Shown: one piece after another, positions 9,161 through 17,700 of the stretch
Position numbering within the stretch: the first letter of the stretch is position 1
Layout of the letters: every line of letters starts with the position of its first letter
NCBI GenBank assembly: GCA_019739335.1
Contig: CP073261.1
Coordinates: forward strand, 2,284,001 to 2,348,000
Length of the DNA stretch: 64,000 nt
Reading direction: 5' to 3'
Origin: Erythrobacter sp.
Lineage (GTDB): Bacteria; Pseudomonadota; Alphaproteobacteria; Sphingomonadales; Sphingomonadaceae
The notes under the pieces: model-generated
The model's database searches: none
What the model saw: the letters and a program-made list of their open reading frames with translations, nothing else
What the model was told of the DNA's origin: nothing
Program-made: the position numbers and the translations under genes

Positions 9161-10188
9161 GGCTGCTCGTCTCGCTTCTGGCGATGCTCTTGCTGTCCGC
9201 CTGTGCGCGCGAAATTCCGCCCGGTGTGACCGAGCTGACCTACGCCACGCCTTATCCGCCCTCGCACCCGTTCAGCCGCGCGGACCAGCGCTGGATGGAT
9301 TTTGTCGAGGAGGAATCACAGGGGCGGCTGGTGATCCGGCCGATCTGGTCGGGTGCGCTGCTGTCGGCGGATATGTCGATGGAGGAACTGCGCCACGGGG
9401 TTGCCGACATTGGCCTGATTACGCCGATCTACGTGCGCGGCGGCACCCACCTGCTGCGCACGCAGACGGGCTTTTACAGCGGCGCTGATTCGGTTGAAAC
9501 GCAGGTCGCGCTCTATCGCTGCCTCGAGGCAGAGGTGCCGCAGGTGGAGCGCGAATTGGAGGGGCTGAAAGTGCTGGCGGTGCAGGGCGGACTGCTCCCC
9601 GGTATCCTGACGACGAGCCGCCCGGTCCGCGAGCTTGCGGACCTTCGCGGCCTGCGCATCCGTGCCCCGACCGAGCTGCTCCCGGTGCTGCGCGATCTGG
9701 GCGCAGACCCGATAAACCTGCCGATGGGTGAAGTCTATTCGGCGCTGGCCAAGGGCGTGATCGACGGCGTGGTAGCCCCTGCCGATACCTTCCGCTCGCT
9801 GCACCTCGCCGAAGTCGCCGGGCATTTCTACGAGATCAAGATCCCGCGCGGGGCCTATCCTGCGCGGGCGATGGGGGCGGAGCGCTGGAACGCGCTGGCC
9901 CCGTGGCAACGCGCCCTGCTCGATCGCAGCACGAATGAATGGGAAGCTGCACTGGCGGACGAGATCAGGGCTTCGGAACAGGTCGGGCGCGATACCGGCG
10001 AAGGCCGGATCGACTATGCCTTTCCTACCGAAGCCGAACAGCAAGCCTTCGACGAACTGTATTTGCGCGAAGGGGAAGCCAACGCGCGCGGCCTCTCGCG
10101 CTTCGGCATCGACGGAATGCGCGCCTACCGCGTGGCGCGGGACAGCCTTGTCGCGCGTGACCGGGTGAATTGTGGAGAGAACAATTGA
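9157..10188 (+). CDS. TRAP transporter solute-binding lipoprotein (DctP family)
   Basis: The periplasmic receptor of the TRAP system, 343 residues. An N-terminal hydrophobic stretch ends in a lipobox (Leu-Leu-Ser-Ala-Cys, Cys16), so the mature protein is likely membrane-anchored. The DctP fold is supported by the opening Thr-Tyr-Ala-Thr-Pro-Tyr-Pro-Pro-Ser-His-Pro-Phe segment, the Leu-Arg-Gly-Leu-Arg-Ile-Arg-Ala-Pro motif with the ligand-carboxylate Arg (about 165) and the later Gly-Val-Ile-Asp-Gly-Val-Val-Ala-Pro motif. The gene is split from dctQM by the dehydratase-like and CoA-transferase genes but is in the same operon (ATGA overlap upstream, TTGA overlap downstream). A carboxylate ligand is expected from the family. 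Confidence 0.9.
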   Translation: MRLLVSLLAMLLLSACAREIPPGVTELTYATPYPPSHPFSRADQRWMDFVEEESQGRLVIRPIWSGALLSADMSMEELRHGVADIGLITPIYVRGGTHLLRTQTGFYSGADSVETQVALYRCLEAEVPQVERELEGLKVLAVQGGLLPGILTTSRPVRELADLRGLRIRAPTELLPVLRDLGADPINLPMGEVYSALAKGVIDGVVAPADTFRSLHLAEVAGHFYEIKIPRGAYPARAMGAERWNALAPWQRALLDRSTNEWEAALADEIRASEQVGRDTGEGRIDYAFPTEAEQQAFDELYLREGEANARGLSRFGIDGMRAYRVARDSLVARDRVNCGENN

Positions 10189-11360
10189 CGCAGCCGCTTT
10201 CCGGAATTCGTGTGGCCGATTTCAGCCACGTCATGGCCGGGCCGTTCGCCAGCCACCTGCTGGGGCTGATGGGCGCGGAAGTCATCAAGATCGAAAGCAA
10301 GGGCGGGGACCAGTTCCGCAATTACGGCAGCAATCGCGAACTGGACGGAATGAGCCCCGCCTTCATTGCTGCCAATGTCGGCAAGAAGAGCATCGCCCTT
10401 GATCTGAAAGACCCTGCTGAGCGCGAAATAGCCAGCCGGATCGTCGCGCGCAGCGACGTGCTGCTGGAAAATTTCCGCCCCGGCGTGATCGGACGGCTGG
10501 GTTTCAGCTACGAAGAGGTGTGCAGGAGCAATCCGGCTATCGTCTACTGCTCGGTATCGGGCTACGGTCAGGACGGGCCGCAGCGCAACTGGCCGGCGAT
10601 CGACAATATCGTCCAGGCCACCAGCGGCATGATGATGTTGAGCGGCGCGGAAGGCGATCCACCGGTGCGGATCGGCTTCCCGATTGTCGACACGCTCACC
10701 GGGCAGACCGCTGCGGTGGCGATCCTCGGCGCCCTGCTGCAACGCGAGCACACCGGCAAGGGCGCTTTCATCGATGTCTCGATGCTCGACGCGAGCATGG
10801 CCTTCATGACGTCCGCGCTCACGCCCTTCCTCACCACCGGCAACACACTCAAGCGGCTGGGCAATACCGGCTATAGCGAATTGCCGACCGCCGGGGTGTT
10901 CGTCGCCCGTGATGGCAGGCACCTGTCGCTCGGCGTGGTGCAGGACAACCAGTTCGCTGCCTTTGCCGAGCTGGCCGGGCGCGCCGACTGGCTGAGCGAC
11001 CCGCGCTTTGCCACCGCCGATGCACGGCGGGCCAATTTCGATGCCATGCACGCGCAACTGGAAGCGATCTTCCTCGCCCGCGATGCCGCCGATTGGGAGA
11101 CCCTGCTCAGCGAGGCGGGCATCCCCTGCGGCATGATCCGCCGGGTGGATGAAGCCGCGCAACTGTGCCGCCCCGGCAGCCTGCTCGATATCGCAATCGA
11201 AGGGCCGCCGGTGAACGGCAAGGTCGCGGTGCCCAATGCCGGGTTCCAGATGACTCCGGGCGGGCCGGGCACCGATGCGCCGCCTCCGCGCCTCGATCAG
11301 GATCGGGAAGCGATCCTGCAATGGCTCGACAGCGACGAGGGAAGTGGAGAAGGCCGATGA
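10185..11360 (+). CDS. CaiB/BaiF family III CoA-transferase
   Basis: A 391-residue single-unit family III CoA-transferase with the N-terminal Pro-Leu-Ser-Gly-Ile-Arg-Val motif, Leu-Met-Gly-Ala-Glu-Val-Ile-Lys-Ile-Glu, Asn-Phe-Arg-Pro-Gly-Val and the catalytic-loop motif Asp-Val-Ser-Met-Leu-Asp. The start is chosen as TTG at 10185: it has a GGAGAG ribosome site 8-12 bases upstream and overlaps the DctP stop as TTGA, the same coupling seen along the operon. A longer TTG start at 10170 would cover that ribosome site. Expected reaction: CoA transfer to a short or aromatic carboxylate delivered by the TRAP system; which acid is unknown. Confidence 0.9.
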   Translation: MTQPLSGIRVADFSHVMAGPFASHLLGLMGAEVIKIESKGGDQFRNYGSNRELDGMSPAFIAANVGKKSIALDLKDPAEREIASRIVARSDVLLENFRPGVIGRLGFSYEEVCRSNPAIVYCSVSGYGQDGPQRNWPAIDNIVQATSGMMMLSGAEGDPPVRIGFPIVDTLTGQTAAVAILGALLQREHTGKGAFIDVSMLDASMAFMTSALTPFLTTGNTLKRLGNTGYSELPTAGVFVARDGRHLSLGVVQDNQFAAFAELAGRADWLSDPRFATADARRANFDAMHAQLEAIFLARDAADWETLLSEAGIPCGMIRRVDEAAQLCRPGSLLDIAIEGPPVNGKVAVPNAGFQMTPGGPGTDAPPPRLDQDREAILQWLDSDEGSGEGR

Positions 11361-13072
11361 CATTGCTTCGCTGGATATTCGCGATCCTGACGATGGTGAC
11401 CGCAACCACGGCGGCAGCGCAGCCCTATCCCGATTACGAACGCAGCTCGCTCTACGTCCCCGTCCGCGATGGCACCCGGCTGGCGGTCAACGTCTATCGC
11501 CCGGCAGACGAGCACGGCGTCGAAACCGACCCGCTGCCGGTTATTTTCGTCTTTACCCCCTACCGCGCCCGCTTCGTGGACGAGGAGGGGCAGGTGCAGG
11601 AAACGGCGCTGCAGGACGGGCTGGCGTTGCGCTCGCTGCTGCGTGCAGGCTATGTTGTCGCGGTAGCGGACATTCGCGGGAAGGGCGCCTCGTTCGGCAC
11701 CCGGCGCGGATTTCAGGACCGGACCGAAGCGCTCGACGGGCATGATCTGGTCGAATGGCTGGCGCGGCAGCCCTATTCCAGCGGCAATGTCGGTATGGTC
11801 GGGTGCAGCTACCTTGGCGGCACAGTGATGCACACCGCCAGCACCGCGCCGCCATCGTTGCGCGCAGTCTTTGCCGGAGCGACCGACTGGGACAAGTACG
11901 CCTTTGTGCGCCGGGGCGGCATCGCCGCGCAGTTCAACACCCGCCCGGACGAGCCCCTCTCCGTCGATCTCGCCAGCGTTCCGGTGGATGCCGATCCCGA
12001 CGGCGCGCTGTTGCGCGAAGCGGTGGCACAGCACGCTGGAAACACGCCGATGGCGGGGCTGTGGTATTCGATGTCGTACCGCGACAGCATTTCCCCGCTC
12101 ACCGGCAATGCCTTCTGGGACGAAGTGGCGATCTGGCAATATGCGCCCGCGATCCGCGATGCAGGGATTGCCACCTACATGTGGAGCAACTGGAACGACG
12201 AGCCGACCAGTGACGTGATCGTGGCGGCGGAGAACCTTGGCAGCCGCCTGCTCGTCGGGCCGGGCAGTCATTGCCAGACCCCGCGCGATTTCGACTTCAC
12301 CGGGGAAATCGTGCGCTATTTCGACTTCCATCTGAAGGGCGTCGACAACCGTTTCGCAGAGCAACCGCGCGTGACCTATTGGGCCGATGGTGAGGGCGAG
12401 GGCGGGCGCTATGTCCGCTCCGACCGCTATCCCGGTGCCGACAGCGGCAGGCTCGCTCTTTACCTCGATGCGGTGGACGAACGCAGCGGATTGACCGGGA
12501 TGCCGAGCACGGCGGGTGCCAGCAGCTTTGCGGTCGATTACGATGTTGCCAACAATGAGTATTTCGCTTTCTGGCCCAGCTCACTGGCCGATCACGGCCT
12601 GGCCTTCGCCAGTGCCCCGCTGGAGGAGCCGCTGGACCTGCTCGGTTCCCCGGTTGCCCATGTCACCCTTTCGACCGATCGGCCGGATGTGGACCTGTTC
12701 GTCTATCTGGAGGAAGTGCTGGCCGATGGCACTGTCGAGGTGCTGTCCTTCGGACGGTTGAAGGCGTCGCAGCGCGCGGTGAGCGAAGCGCCGTGGGACA
12801 ACCTCGGCCTGCCATGGCACTCCGGCCTTTCCGCCGATGCCGCTCCGCTGGTGGAAGGCGAATTGGCGCGGCTTGCCGTGCCGATGCTGGCGACATCGCG
12901 CCATGTGCCTGCGGGATCGCGGCTGCGTTTCGTGGTGACGGGAGCCGATCCGCGCCAGCGTAATCTGGCCGAATTGCGGCAGGACCCGCCGCCGGTCATC
13001 ACCGTCGCCACCGGCTGGGAAGCCGGATCTCGGATCGAACTGCCGCTGGTTCTGGGAGCCGGGGAGCAATGA
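11357..13072 (+). CDS. CocE/NonD family hydrolase (X-Pro dipeptidyl-peptidase-like), exported
   Basis: A 571-residue serine hydrolase with an N-terminal signal peptide (cleavage expected after Thr-Ala-Ala-Ala, about residue 21). The alpha/beta hydrolase domain has the oxyanion region Asp-Ile-Arg-Gly-Lys-Gly-Ala-Ser and the nucleophile motif Gly-Cys-Ser151-Tyr-Leu-Gly-Gly; Asp281 and His305 (Gly-Ser-His) complete a likely triad. A C-terminal jelly-roll domain (about 345-571) is typical of cocaine esterase/X-Pro peptidases. It overlaps the CoA-transferase stop by 4 bp (ATGA). It probably hydrolyses an ester or amide in the periplasm before uptake; the substrate is not known. Confidence 0.88.
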   Translation: MTLLRWIFAILTMVTATTAAAQPYPDYERSSLYVPVRDGTRLAVNVYRPADEHGVETDPLPVIFVFTPYRARFVDEEGQVQETALQDGLALRSLLRAGYVVAVADIRGKGASFGTRRGFQDRTEALDGHDLVEWLARQPYSSGNVGMVGCSYLGGTVMHTASTAPPSLRAVFAGATDWDKYAFVRRGGIAAQFNTRPDEPLSVDLASVPVDADPDGALLREAVAQHAGNTPMAGLWYSMSYRDSISPLTGNAFWDEVAIWQYAPAIRDAGIATYMWSNWNDEPTSDVIVAAENLGSRLLVGPGSHCQTPRDFDFTGEIVRYFDFHLKGVDNRFAEQPRVTYWADGEGEGGRYVRSDRYPGADSGRLALYLDAVDERSGLTGMPSTAGASSFAVDYDVANNEYFAFWPSSLADHGLAFASAPLEEPLDLLGSPVAHVTLSTDRPDVDLFVYLEEVLADGTVEVLSFGRLKASQRAVSEAPWDNLGLPWHSGLSADAAPLVEGELARLAVPMLATSRHVPAGSRLRFVVTGADPRQRNLAELRQDPPPVITVATGWEAGSRIELPLVLGAGEQ

Positions 13073-13095
13073 CACTTGAGGGAAGGAAGCAAGCC

Positions 13096-14070
13096 ATGAC
13101 GCTGCGCACTTTCGCCGCCGCCACGCTTGGCGCGCTCGCGCTGCTGGGGGCGTCACCTTCATCGCTGGCGCAGCAGGCTCCGCCCGATCCCGAAGAAATG
13201 CGGCGCATGATGGAGGAGCGCAATCGCCTGCCCGACACGGCGGGCGACGGTCCCTATCCCGCAGTGATCGAGGAACACGCCAGCCTGCCCGGCCACGTGA
13301 TCTATCGGCCGGCGGACATTTCCGGCTTCTTCGGTGGCACGATGCCGGTGCTGGCCTGGGGCAACGGCGGCTGCGCGGACGATGGCACTGCGCACCGTTT
13401 CCACCTCGCCCAGATCGCCTCCTATGGCTATCTCGTGGTGGCGGCAGGCCATTGGCGCAGCGGACCATCCGCCACCCACGGCACGGAAGTGCGCGAAATG
13501 CCGGAGGGCGGCGGCCTGCCCGCTCCCGCCACCACATCTGCCGACGTGATCGCCGGGATCGACTGGGCACTGGCGCAGGACGCCGATCCGGCCAGTCCCT
13601 TCTATGGCCGCATCGACACCGATGCCCTGGCGGTGGCCGGGCACAGCTGCGGCGGGTTGCAGGCGATAGAGCTGGCCGCCGATCCGCGCATCGACACCGT
13701 GCTGATCCACAACAGCGGCATCTACAATTCCGAAGCCAGCCCGATCCGTTCGATGAGCGTATCGAAGGATATGTTGCGCAATTTCCACCAGCCGGTGCTC
13801 TACATCATGGGCGGGCCGGAGGACATCGCTTGGCCCAATGGCACCGATGACTACGCGCGGGTCGATCACGTGCCGATCATGCTGGCGGACCTTCCGGTGG
13901 GCCACGGCGGCACCTTCGGCGATCCGATGGGCGGTGCGGTGGCGCATGTCGCGGTCGACTGGCTCGAATGGCAGTTGCGCGGAGACGAAGTCGCGGCAAG
14001 AACCTTCACGGGTGAAAACTGCCGCCTGTGCAGCGGAACCGAATGGACGCTGCAGCGCAAGGGCTGGTGA
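13096..14070 (+). CDS. Alpha/beta hydrolase, exported
   Basis: A 324-residue hydrolase with a signal peptide (hydrophobic residues 5-20, cleavage near Ser-Leu-Ala-Gln). The nucleophile motif is Gly-His-Ser184-Cys-Gly-Gly, and a Gly-His-Gly-Gly sequence near residue 275 supplies a candidate catalytic His. An ATG at 13069 overlaps the upstream stop, but the ATG at 13096 is preferred: it has GGAAGG 8-13 bases before it and starts directly with a good signal peptide. It follows the CocE-type enzyme and precedes the aldehyde dehydrogenase, which suggests two periplasmic hydrolases feeding an aromatic funnel. No specific family substrate can be named. Confidence 0.85.
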   Translation: MTLRTFAAATLGALALLGASPSSLAQQAPPDPEEMRRMMEERNRLPDTAGDGPYPAVIEEHASLPGHVIYRPADISGFFGGTMPVLAWGNGGCADDGTAHRFHLAQIASYGYLVVAAGHWRSGPSATHGTEVREMPEGGGLPAPATTSADVIAGIDWALAQDADPASPFYGRIDTDALAVAGHSCGGLQAIELAADPRIDTVLIHNSGIYNSEASPIRSMSVSKDMLRNFHQPVLYIMGGPEDIAWPNGTDDYARVDHVPIMLADLPVGHGGTFGDPMGGAVAHVAVDWLEWQLRGDEVAARTFTGENCRLCSGTEWTLQRKGW

Positions 14071-14092
14071 CATAGCATTAGAGGACAAGCGA

Positions 14093-15496
14093 ATGACTGC
14101 ATTTGAACGGCTGAATCCGATGACCGGCGAAGTCGCCTCCACTGCCACGGCGATGAAGGCGGCGGACATTCCGGCTATCGCTGCCAGGGCGCAGCAAGGC
14201 TTTGCTATTTGGTCCAAGCTGGGGCCGAACGCGCGGCGCGCGGTGTTGATGAAGGCGGCTGACGCACTGGTCGCCAGGAAGGATGACTTCGTCGCGGCGA
14301 TGATGGGAGAAATCGGCGCCACCGCCGGTTGGGCGATGTTCAACATGATGCTGGCAGCGGGTATGGTGCGTGAGGCCGCCGCGATCACCACCCAGATCAC
14401 CGGCGAAGTCATTCCCAGCGATCACGAAGGCACGATCGCGATGGCGGTGCGGGAGCCGGTCGGCGTGCTGTTGGGCATTGCCCCGTGGAATGCCCCGATC
14501 ATCCTTGGTGTGCGCGCCATTGCCGTGCCGCTCGCCTGCGGCAACGCGGTGATACTCAAGGCCAGCGAGACCTGCCCGCGCACCCACGCGCTGATTATCG
14601 AAGCCTTTGCCGAGGCGGGCTTCCCGGAAGGCGTCGTCAATGTTGTGACCAATGCGCCCGAAGATGCCGCCGAAGTGGTCGGCGCGCTGATCGACGCGCC
14701 TCAGGTGAAGCGGATCAATTTCACCGGATCGACGGCTGTTGGCCGGATCATTGCGATGCGCGCGGCAGGACACCTGAAGCCCTGCCTGCTCGAACTGGGG
14801 GGCAAGGCCCCGATGATCGTGCTCGAGGATGCCGATCTTGACGAGGCGGTAAAGGCCGCCGCCTTCGGCGCCTATATGAACCAGGGCCAGATCTGCATGT
14901 CGACCGAGCGGATCATCGTGGTAGACAGCGTGGCGGAGGCCTTCGCGGCGAAGTTCGCCGAGAAGGTCCGCGCGATGCCCGCTGGAGATCCGGCTGCGGG
15001 CAACACCCCGCTGGGTGCCGTGGTGGATCGCAAGACGGTCGACCATTGCTACGCCCTGATTGCCGATGCGACTGCGAAGGGTGCCGAACTCCTCGTTGGC
15101 GGCGAAACGAGCCAGAACGTCGTCATGCCCGCGCATCTGGTCGACAAGGTGACACCGGACATGAAGCTGTTCCGCGACGAGAGCTTCGGCCCGGTGGTGG
15201 GCATTGCCCGCGCGCGGGATGAAGCGCACGCTATCGAACTGGCGAACGACACCGAATATGGCCTGTCCTCGGCCGTGTTCACGCGCGACACCGCGCGCGG
15301 TCTCAAAGTGGCGCGGCAGATCCAGGCGGGCATCTGCCATGTCAACGCCAGCACCGTGTCGGACGAACCGCAGATGCCCTTCGGCGGGATGAAGGCCAGC
15401 GGCTATGGCCGGTTTGGCGGGCGGCAAGGCATCGATGCCTTCACCGAAACCCGCTGGATTACGTTCGAAACCGAACCCGGCCACTACCCCATCTAA
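14093..15496 (+). CDS. Aldehyde dehydrogenase, aromatic (vanillin/salicylaldehyde) type
   Basis: A 467-residue NAD(P)-dependent aldehyde dehydrogenase. Visible are the cofactor-fold Pro-Trp-Asn-Ala-Pro, the Asn-Phe-Thr-Gly-Ser-Thr segment, Glu-Leu-Gly-Gly-Lys-Ala-Pro with the general-base Glu, and Gly-Gln-Ile-Cys-Met-Ser-Thr with the catalytic Cys. Length and motifs fit the subgroup that oxidises vanillin, 4-hydroxybenzaldehyde or salicylaldehyde. The neighbour pobA would take 4-hydroxybenzoate onward, so 4-hydroxybenzaldehyde is the likeliest substrate by context. The start ATG has AGAGGA 8-13 bases upstream; an in-frame extension to 13838 lies within the previous gene and is rejected. Confidence 0.88.
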   Translation: MTAFERLNPMTGEVASTATAMKAADIPAIAARAQQGFAIWSKLGPNARRAVLMKAADALVARKDDFVAAMMGEIGATAGWAMFNMMLAAGMVREAAAITTQITGEVIPSDHEGTIAMAVREPVGVLLGIAPWNAPIILGVRAIAVPLACGNAVILKASETCPRTHALIIEAFAEAGFPEGVVNVVTNAPEDAAEVVGALIDAPQVKRINFTGSTAVGRIIAMRAAGHLKPCLLELGGKAPMIVLEDADLDEAVKAAAFGAYMNQGQICMSTERIIVVDSVAEAFAAKFAEKVRAMPAGDPAAGNTPLGAVVDRKTVDHCYALIADATAKGAELLVGGETSQNVVMPAHLVDKVTPDMKLFRDESFGPVVGIARARDEAHAIELANDTEYGLSSAVFTRDTARGLKVARQIQAGICHVNASTVSDEPQMPFGGMKASGYGRFGGRQGIDAFTETRWITFETEPGHYPI

Positions 15497-15505
15497 GGAC
15501 AGCCA

Positions 15506-16687
15506 GTGAAAACCCCGATGAAAACCCAGGTCTGCATTATCGGCGCTGGCCCGGCGGGGCTGCTGCTCGGCCATCTGCTGCGCGCCGAGGGGATCGCCTG
15601 CGTGGTGATCGAGCGGCAGGCGCCCGATTACGTGCTCGGGCGCATTCGCGCGGGCGTGCTGGAGAACGTGACCGTCTCGCTGATGGAGCGGCTGGGCTTG
15701 GATGCGCGGCTGAAAGCGGAGGGGCTGCCGCACTGCGGGTTCAACCTCGCCGATGGCGAGCGGCTGATCCGCATCGATATCGAGGAACTGACCGGGCAGC
15801 AGGTTGTGGTCTACGGCCAGACTGAAGTGACCCGCGACCTGATGGAAGCAGCGGAAGATCGCGGGCTGGAAGTGATCTACGGGGCGGAAGGCGCGGCGCT
15901 GCACGATGTGGAGAGCGATGCACCCTTTGTCACCTTCACCAGGGACGGTAGCGAGCACCGCATCGACTGCCGCCTGATCGCCGGGTGCGATGGCTTCCAC
16001 GGCCCCAGCCGCAAGGCGATTCCCACCAGCGTGGGCAAGGAATACCTGCGCGAATATCCGTTCGGCTGGCTCGGCATCCTCGCCGATGTGCCGCCGTGCA
16101 ACCATGAACTGATCTACGCCAACCACGAACGCGGTTTCGCGCTCGCCTCGATGCGCAGCGAAAGTCGCAGCCGTTATTACGTCGACGTTCCGCTGACCGA
16201 TACCGTGGACCAGTGGAGCGACGAACGGGTGTGGGACGAACTGGCGACACGGCTCGGTCCCGAAGCGGCGGCAGGGATTACTCGCGGCCCCAGCATCGAG
16301 AAGAGCATCGCGCCGCTGCGCAGCTATGTGTTTGCGCCGATGCGGCACGGCTCGCTGCTCTTGTGCGGCGATGCTGCGCACATTGTGCCCCCTACCGGCG
16401 CCAAGGGGCTGAACCTTGCCGCGAGCGACGTGCACTACGCCGCCGATGCGCTCACACGGTTCTTCCGCGCACACGATAACGATGCGATATCAGGCTATTC
16501 GGATCGGGCCCTGGCACGGGTGTGGAAATCCGAGCGGTTCAGCTGGTCGCTCACCCGGCTGATGCACCGCTTCCCCGAAGACGGCCCGTTCGAGCGCGCG
16601 ATGCAGGTGGCCGAACTCGACTACATCGCCAACAGCCGCGCCGCCCAGACCAGCATCGCCGAGAACTACGTCGGGCTGCCGGTCTAA
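15506..16687 (+). CDS. pobA: 4-hydroxybenzoate 3-monooxygenase
   Basis: FAD enzyme of the PHBH family, 393 residues, hydroxylating 4-hydroxybenzoate to protocatechuate with NADPH and O2. It matches the family nearly end to end: the FAD motif Gly-Ala-Gly-Pro-Ala-Gly, the Arg-Ile-Arg-Ala-Gly-Val-Leu-Glu segment, the substrate-site Ser-Arg-Tyr-Tyr-Val-Asp-Val-Pro stretch, Gly-Asp-Ala-Ala-His-Ile-Val-Pro-Pro-Thr-Gly-Ala-Lys-Gly and the C-terminal Ala-Glu-Asn-Tyr-Val-Gly-Leu-Pro. GTG at 15506 is chosen because AAGGA lies just upstream; the in-frame ATG at 15518 has no ribosome site. No ring-cleavage gene is in the window. Confidence 0.96.
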   Translation: MKTPMKTQVCIIGAGPAGLLLGHLLRAEGIACVVIERQAPDYVLGRIRAGVLENVTVSLMERLGLDARLKAEGLPHCGFNLADGERLIRIDIEELTGQQVVVYGQTEVTRDLMEAAEDRGLEVIYGAEGAALHDVESDAPFVTFTRDGSEHRIDCRLIAGCDGFHGPSRKAIPTSVGKEYLREYPFGWLGILADVPPCNHELIYANHERGFALASMRSESRSRYYVDVPLTDTVDQWSDERVWDELATRLGPEAAAGITRGPSIEKSIAPLRSYVFAPMRHGSLLLCGDAAHIVPPTGAKGLNLAASDVHYAADALTRFFRAHDNDAISGYSDRALARVWKSERFSWSLTRLMHRFPEDGPFERAMQVAELDYIANSRAAQTSIAENYVGLPV

Positions 16688-16914
16688 AGCGAGGCCCGTA
16701 CCGGCTCATCCTGCCCTTCCGGGAGCCTTTCGCCCTTCCACAATTGATGCAACCGCTGGCCGAGCAGGTCGCCCGGTCCGGACACGAATTGCGGGTGCCC
16801 GAACTGCTGCATCACTCCGTGCTGCTTGGCCAGAGCGTCACGATCCTGCGCCACCACCGGCCACAGGAAAAGCCGGATCGCGGCCTGCTTCAGCCAGCCG
16901 GGGGCGAAGCCCTT
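16684..16914 (-). pseudogene. 3' remnant of a Rieske-type aromatic oxygenase gene
   Basis: The complementary strand encodes 76 residues ending in a stop, with no start codon and an in-frame TGA immediately upstream (16915-16917). The sequence contains Val-Val-Ala-Gln-Asp-Arg-Asp-Ala-Leu-Ala-Lys-Gln and then Phe-Gly-x-Pro-Gln-Phe-Val-Ser plus a Leu-Leu-Gly-Gln-Arg-Leu segment. This resembles the C-terminal tail of ring-hydroxylating oxygenase alpha subunits, where a Gln-Asp-Arg motif includes the iron-ligand Asp. The Rieske domain and most of the catalytic domain are gone. Its stop overlaps that of pobA by 2 bp. A chance resemblance cannot be excluded without a protein search. Confidence 0.5.
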
Positions 16915-17239
16915 TCATGAATGACCGGTAGCTTCCTTGAGCAATCGCTCATATGCAGAGTTCGCTATCGCCGATGCCAAGGCACTGCTCACCCGGCTCG
17001 CCAGCCAGGCCGGGGCGCGCGCCCTCGCGATCTCGCGCCGGCCGGTATCGCTGCCGGAAGTGCGTGCGCTGATTGCGGCGGACATCATGAACGGTGGCCT
17101 GCCAAACTGACAAACTATATCTCGGTCCAGGATGAAGGAGAGGCCGAAATTGGCCGCGTCAGCTATCGCGAAGCTGTGACCTTCGAGTAACCGGGTTTCG
17201 CAGGCGTGCAAGCGGCTCGCTTGGAGCGGAAACGGGAAT
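16915..17239. other. Gap with degenerate coding-like sequence, no confident gene
   Basis: Between the Rieske remnant and the small gene at 17240 there is no complete gene. On the + strand one frame from about 16937 to 17110 reads like protein (rich in Ala, Leu and Arg) but has no ATG or clear ribosome site. A second frame ending at 17190 finishes with a short acidic, protein-like tail. These could be pieces of one decayed gene broken by a frameshift near 17105. No RNA gene or repeat was recognised. Confidence 0.35.
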
Positions 17240-17494
17240 TTAGCGGCTGATTTTCCAGATGTCGTCCCGGGTGCGCATAATGGTGCAGACCTTCTCGCCA
17301 TTGCGCCAAAGCTCTGCGGAGCGGTTCCGCGCCTCGCCATGAGCGATGATCAGGGCTCCGGCGGCATCCTCTGCCTCGAACTCGATTTCCTTTGGGAGAC
17401 CCAGGCCGTCATCGGAAAACTTCAGGCGGTAAGTGTGGAGGAGCGACGGCTCAGGTTGCAATACCTTCTGACGGGACCCGCTTTTCTCGAACAT
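17240..17494 (-). CDS. Small conserved-type hypothetical protein
   Basis: An 84-residue, charged, soluble protein of unknown function. The start is the ATG at 17494, which has GGAAGA 4-9 bases upstream; a longer in-frame start at 17533 has no such site. The protein reads as a small beta-rich domain (Tyr-Arg-Leu-Lys-Phe-Ser, then an acidic Glu-Ile-Glu-Phe-Glu-Ala-Glu-Asp stretch, an alanine-rich helix and a final Glu-Leu-Trp-Arg-Asn-Gly strand). There is no membrane segment or signal peptide. It stands alone between a decayed region and the PCuAC-like gene, so context gives no function. Confidence 0.6.
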   Translation of the reverse strand: MFEKSGSRQKVLQPEPSLLHTYRLKFSDDGLGLPKEIEFEAEDAAGALIIAHGEARNRSAELWRNGEKVCTIMRTRDDIWKISR

Positions 17495-17700
17495 CTTTCT
17501 TCCGCCTTTCGCGTTGAGGTGCGGAAGAAGCATCGCAGCGAGCAGTCGCCAGCCCCATAAAAAAGGTTAAGCGCACGCCATTATCCGCATCGACTTGATC
17601 TCGATCAGTCGGATTTCCGAGAAGTGGCTGAGCGATAAGGAGTTTCCGCTATCCTGCCGCCAACGGCCAGCATCTTCCCGCTTCCGACTGTCCGACCCTT

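Noticed and set aside
11357..14070. Assignment of the hydrolases as PET- or cutin-degrading enzymes
   Set aside because: The nucleophile motifs are general to alpha/beta hydrolases and no cutinase-specific features could be pointed to; kept only as an untested idea.
14078..16474. A 798-codon open frame on the minus strand
   Set aside because: It lies fully opposite the aldehyde dehydrogenase and pobA, whose products are recognised end to end. High GC gives long stop-free antisense frames; the translation has no domain and is rich in His, Arg and Gly.
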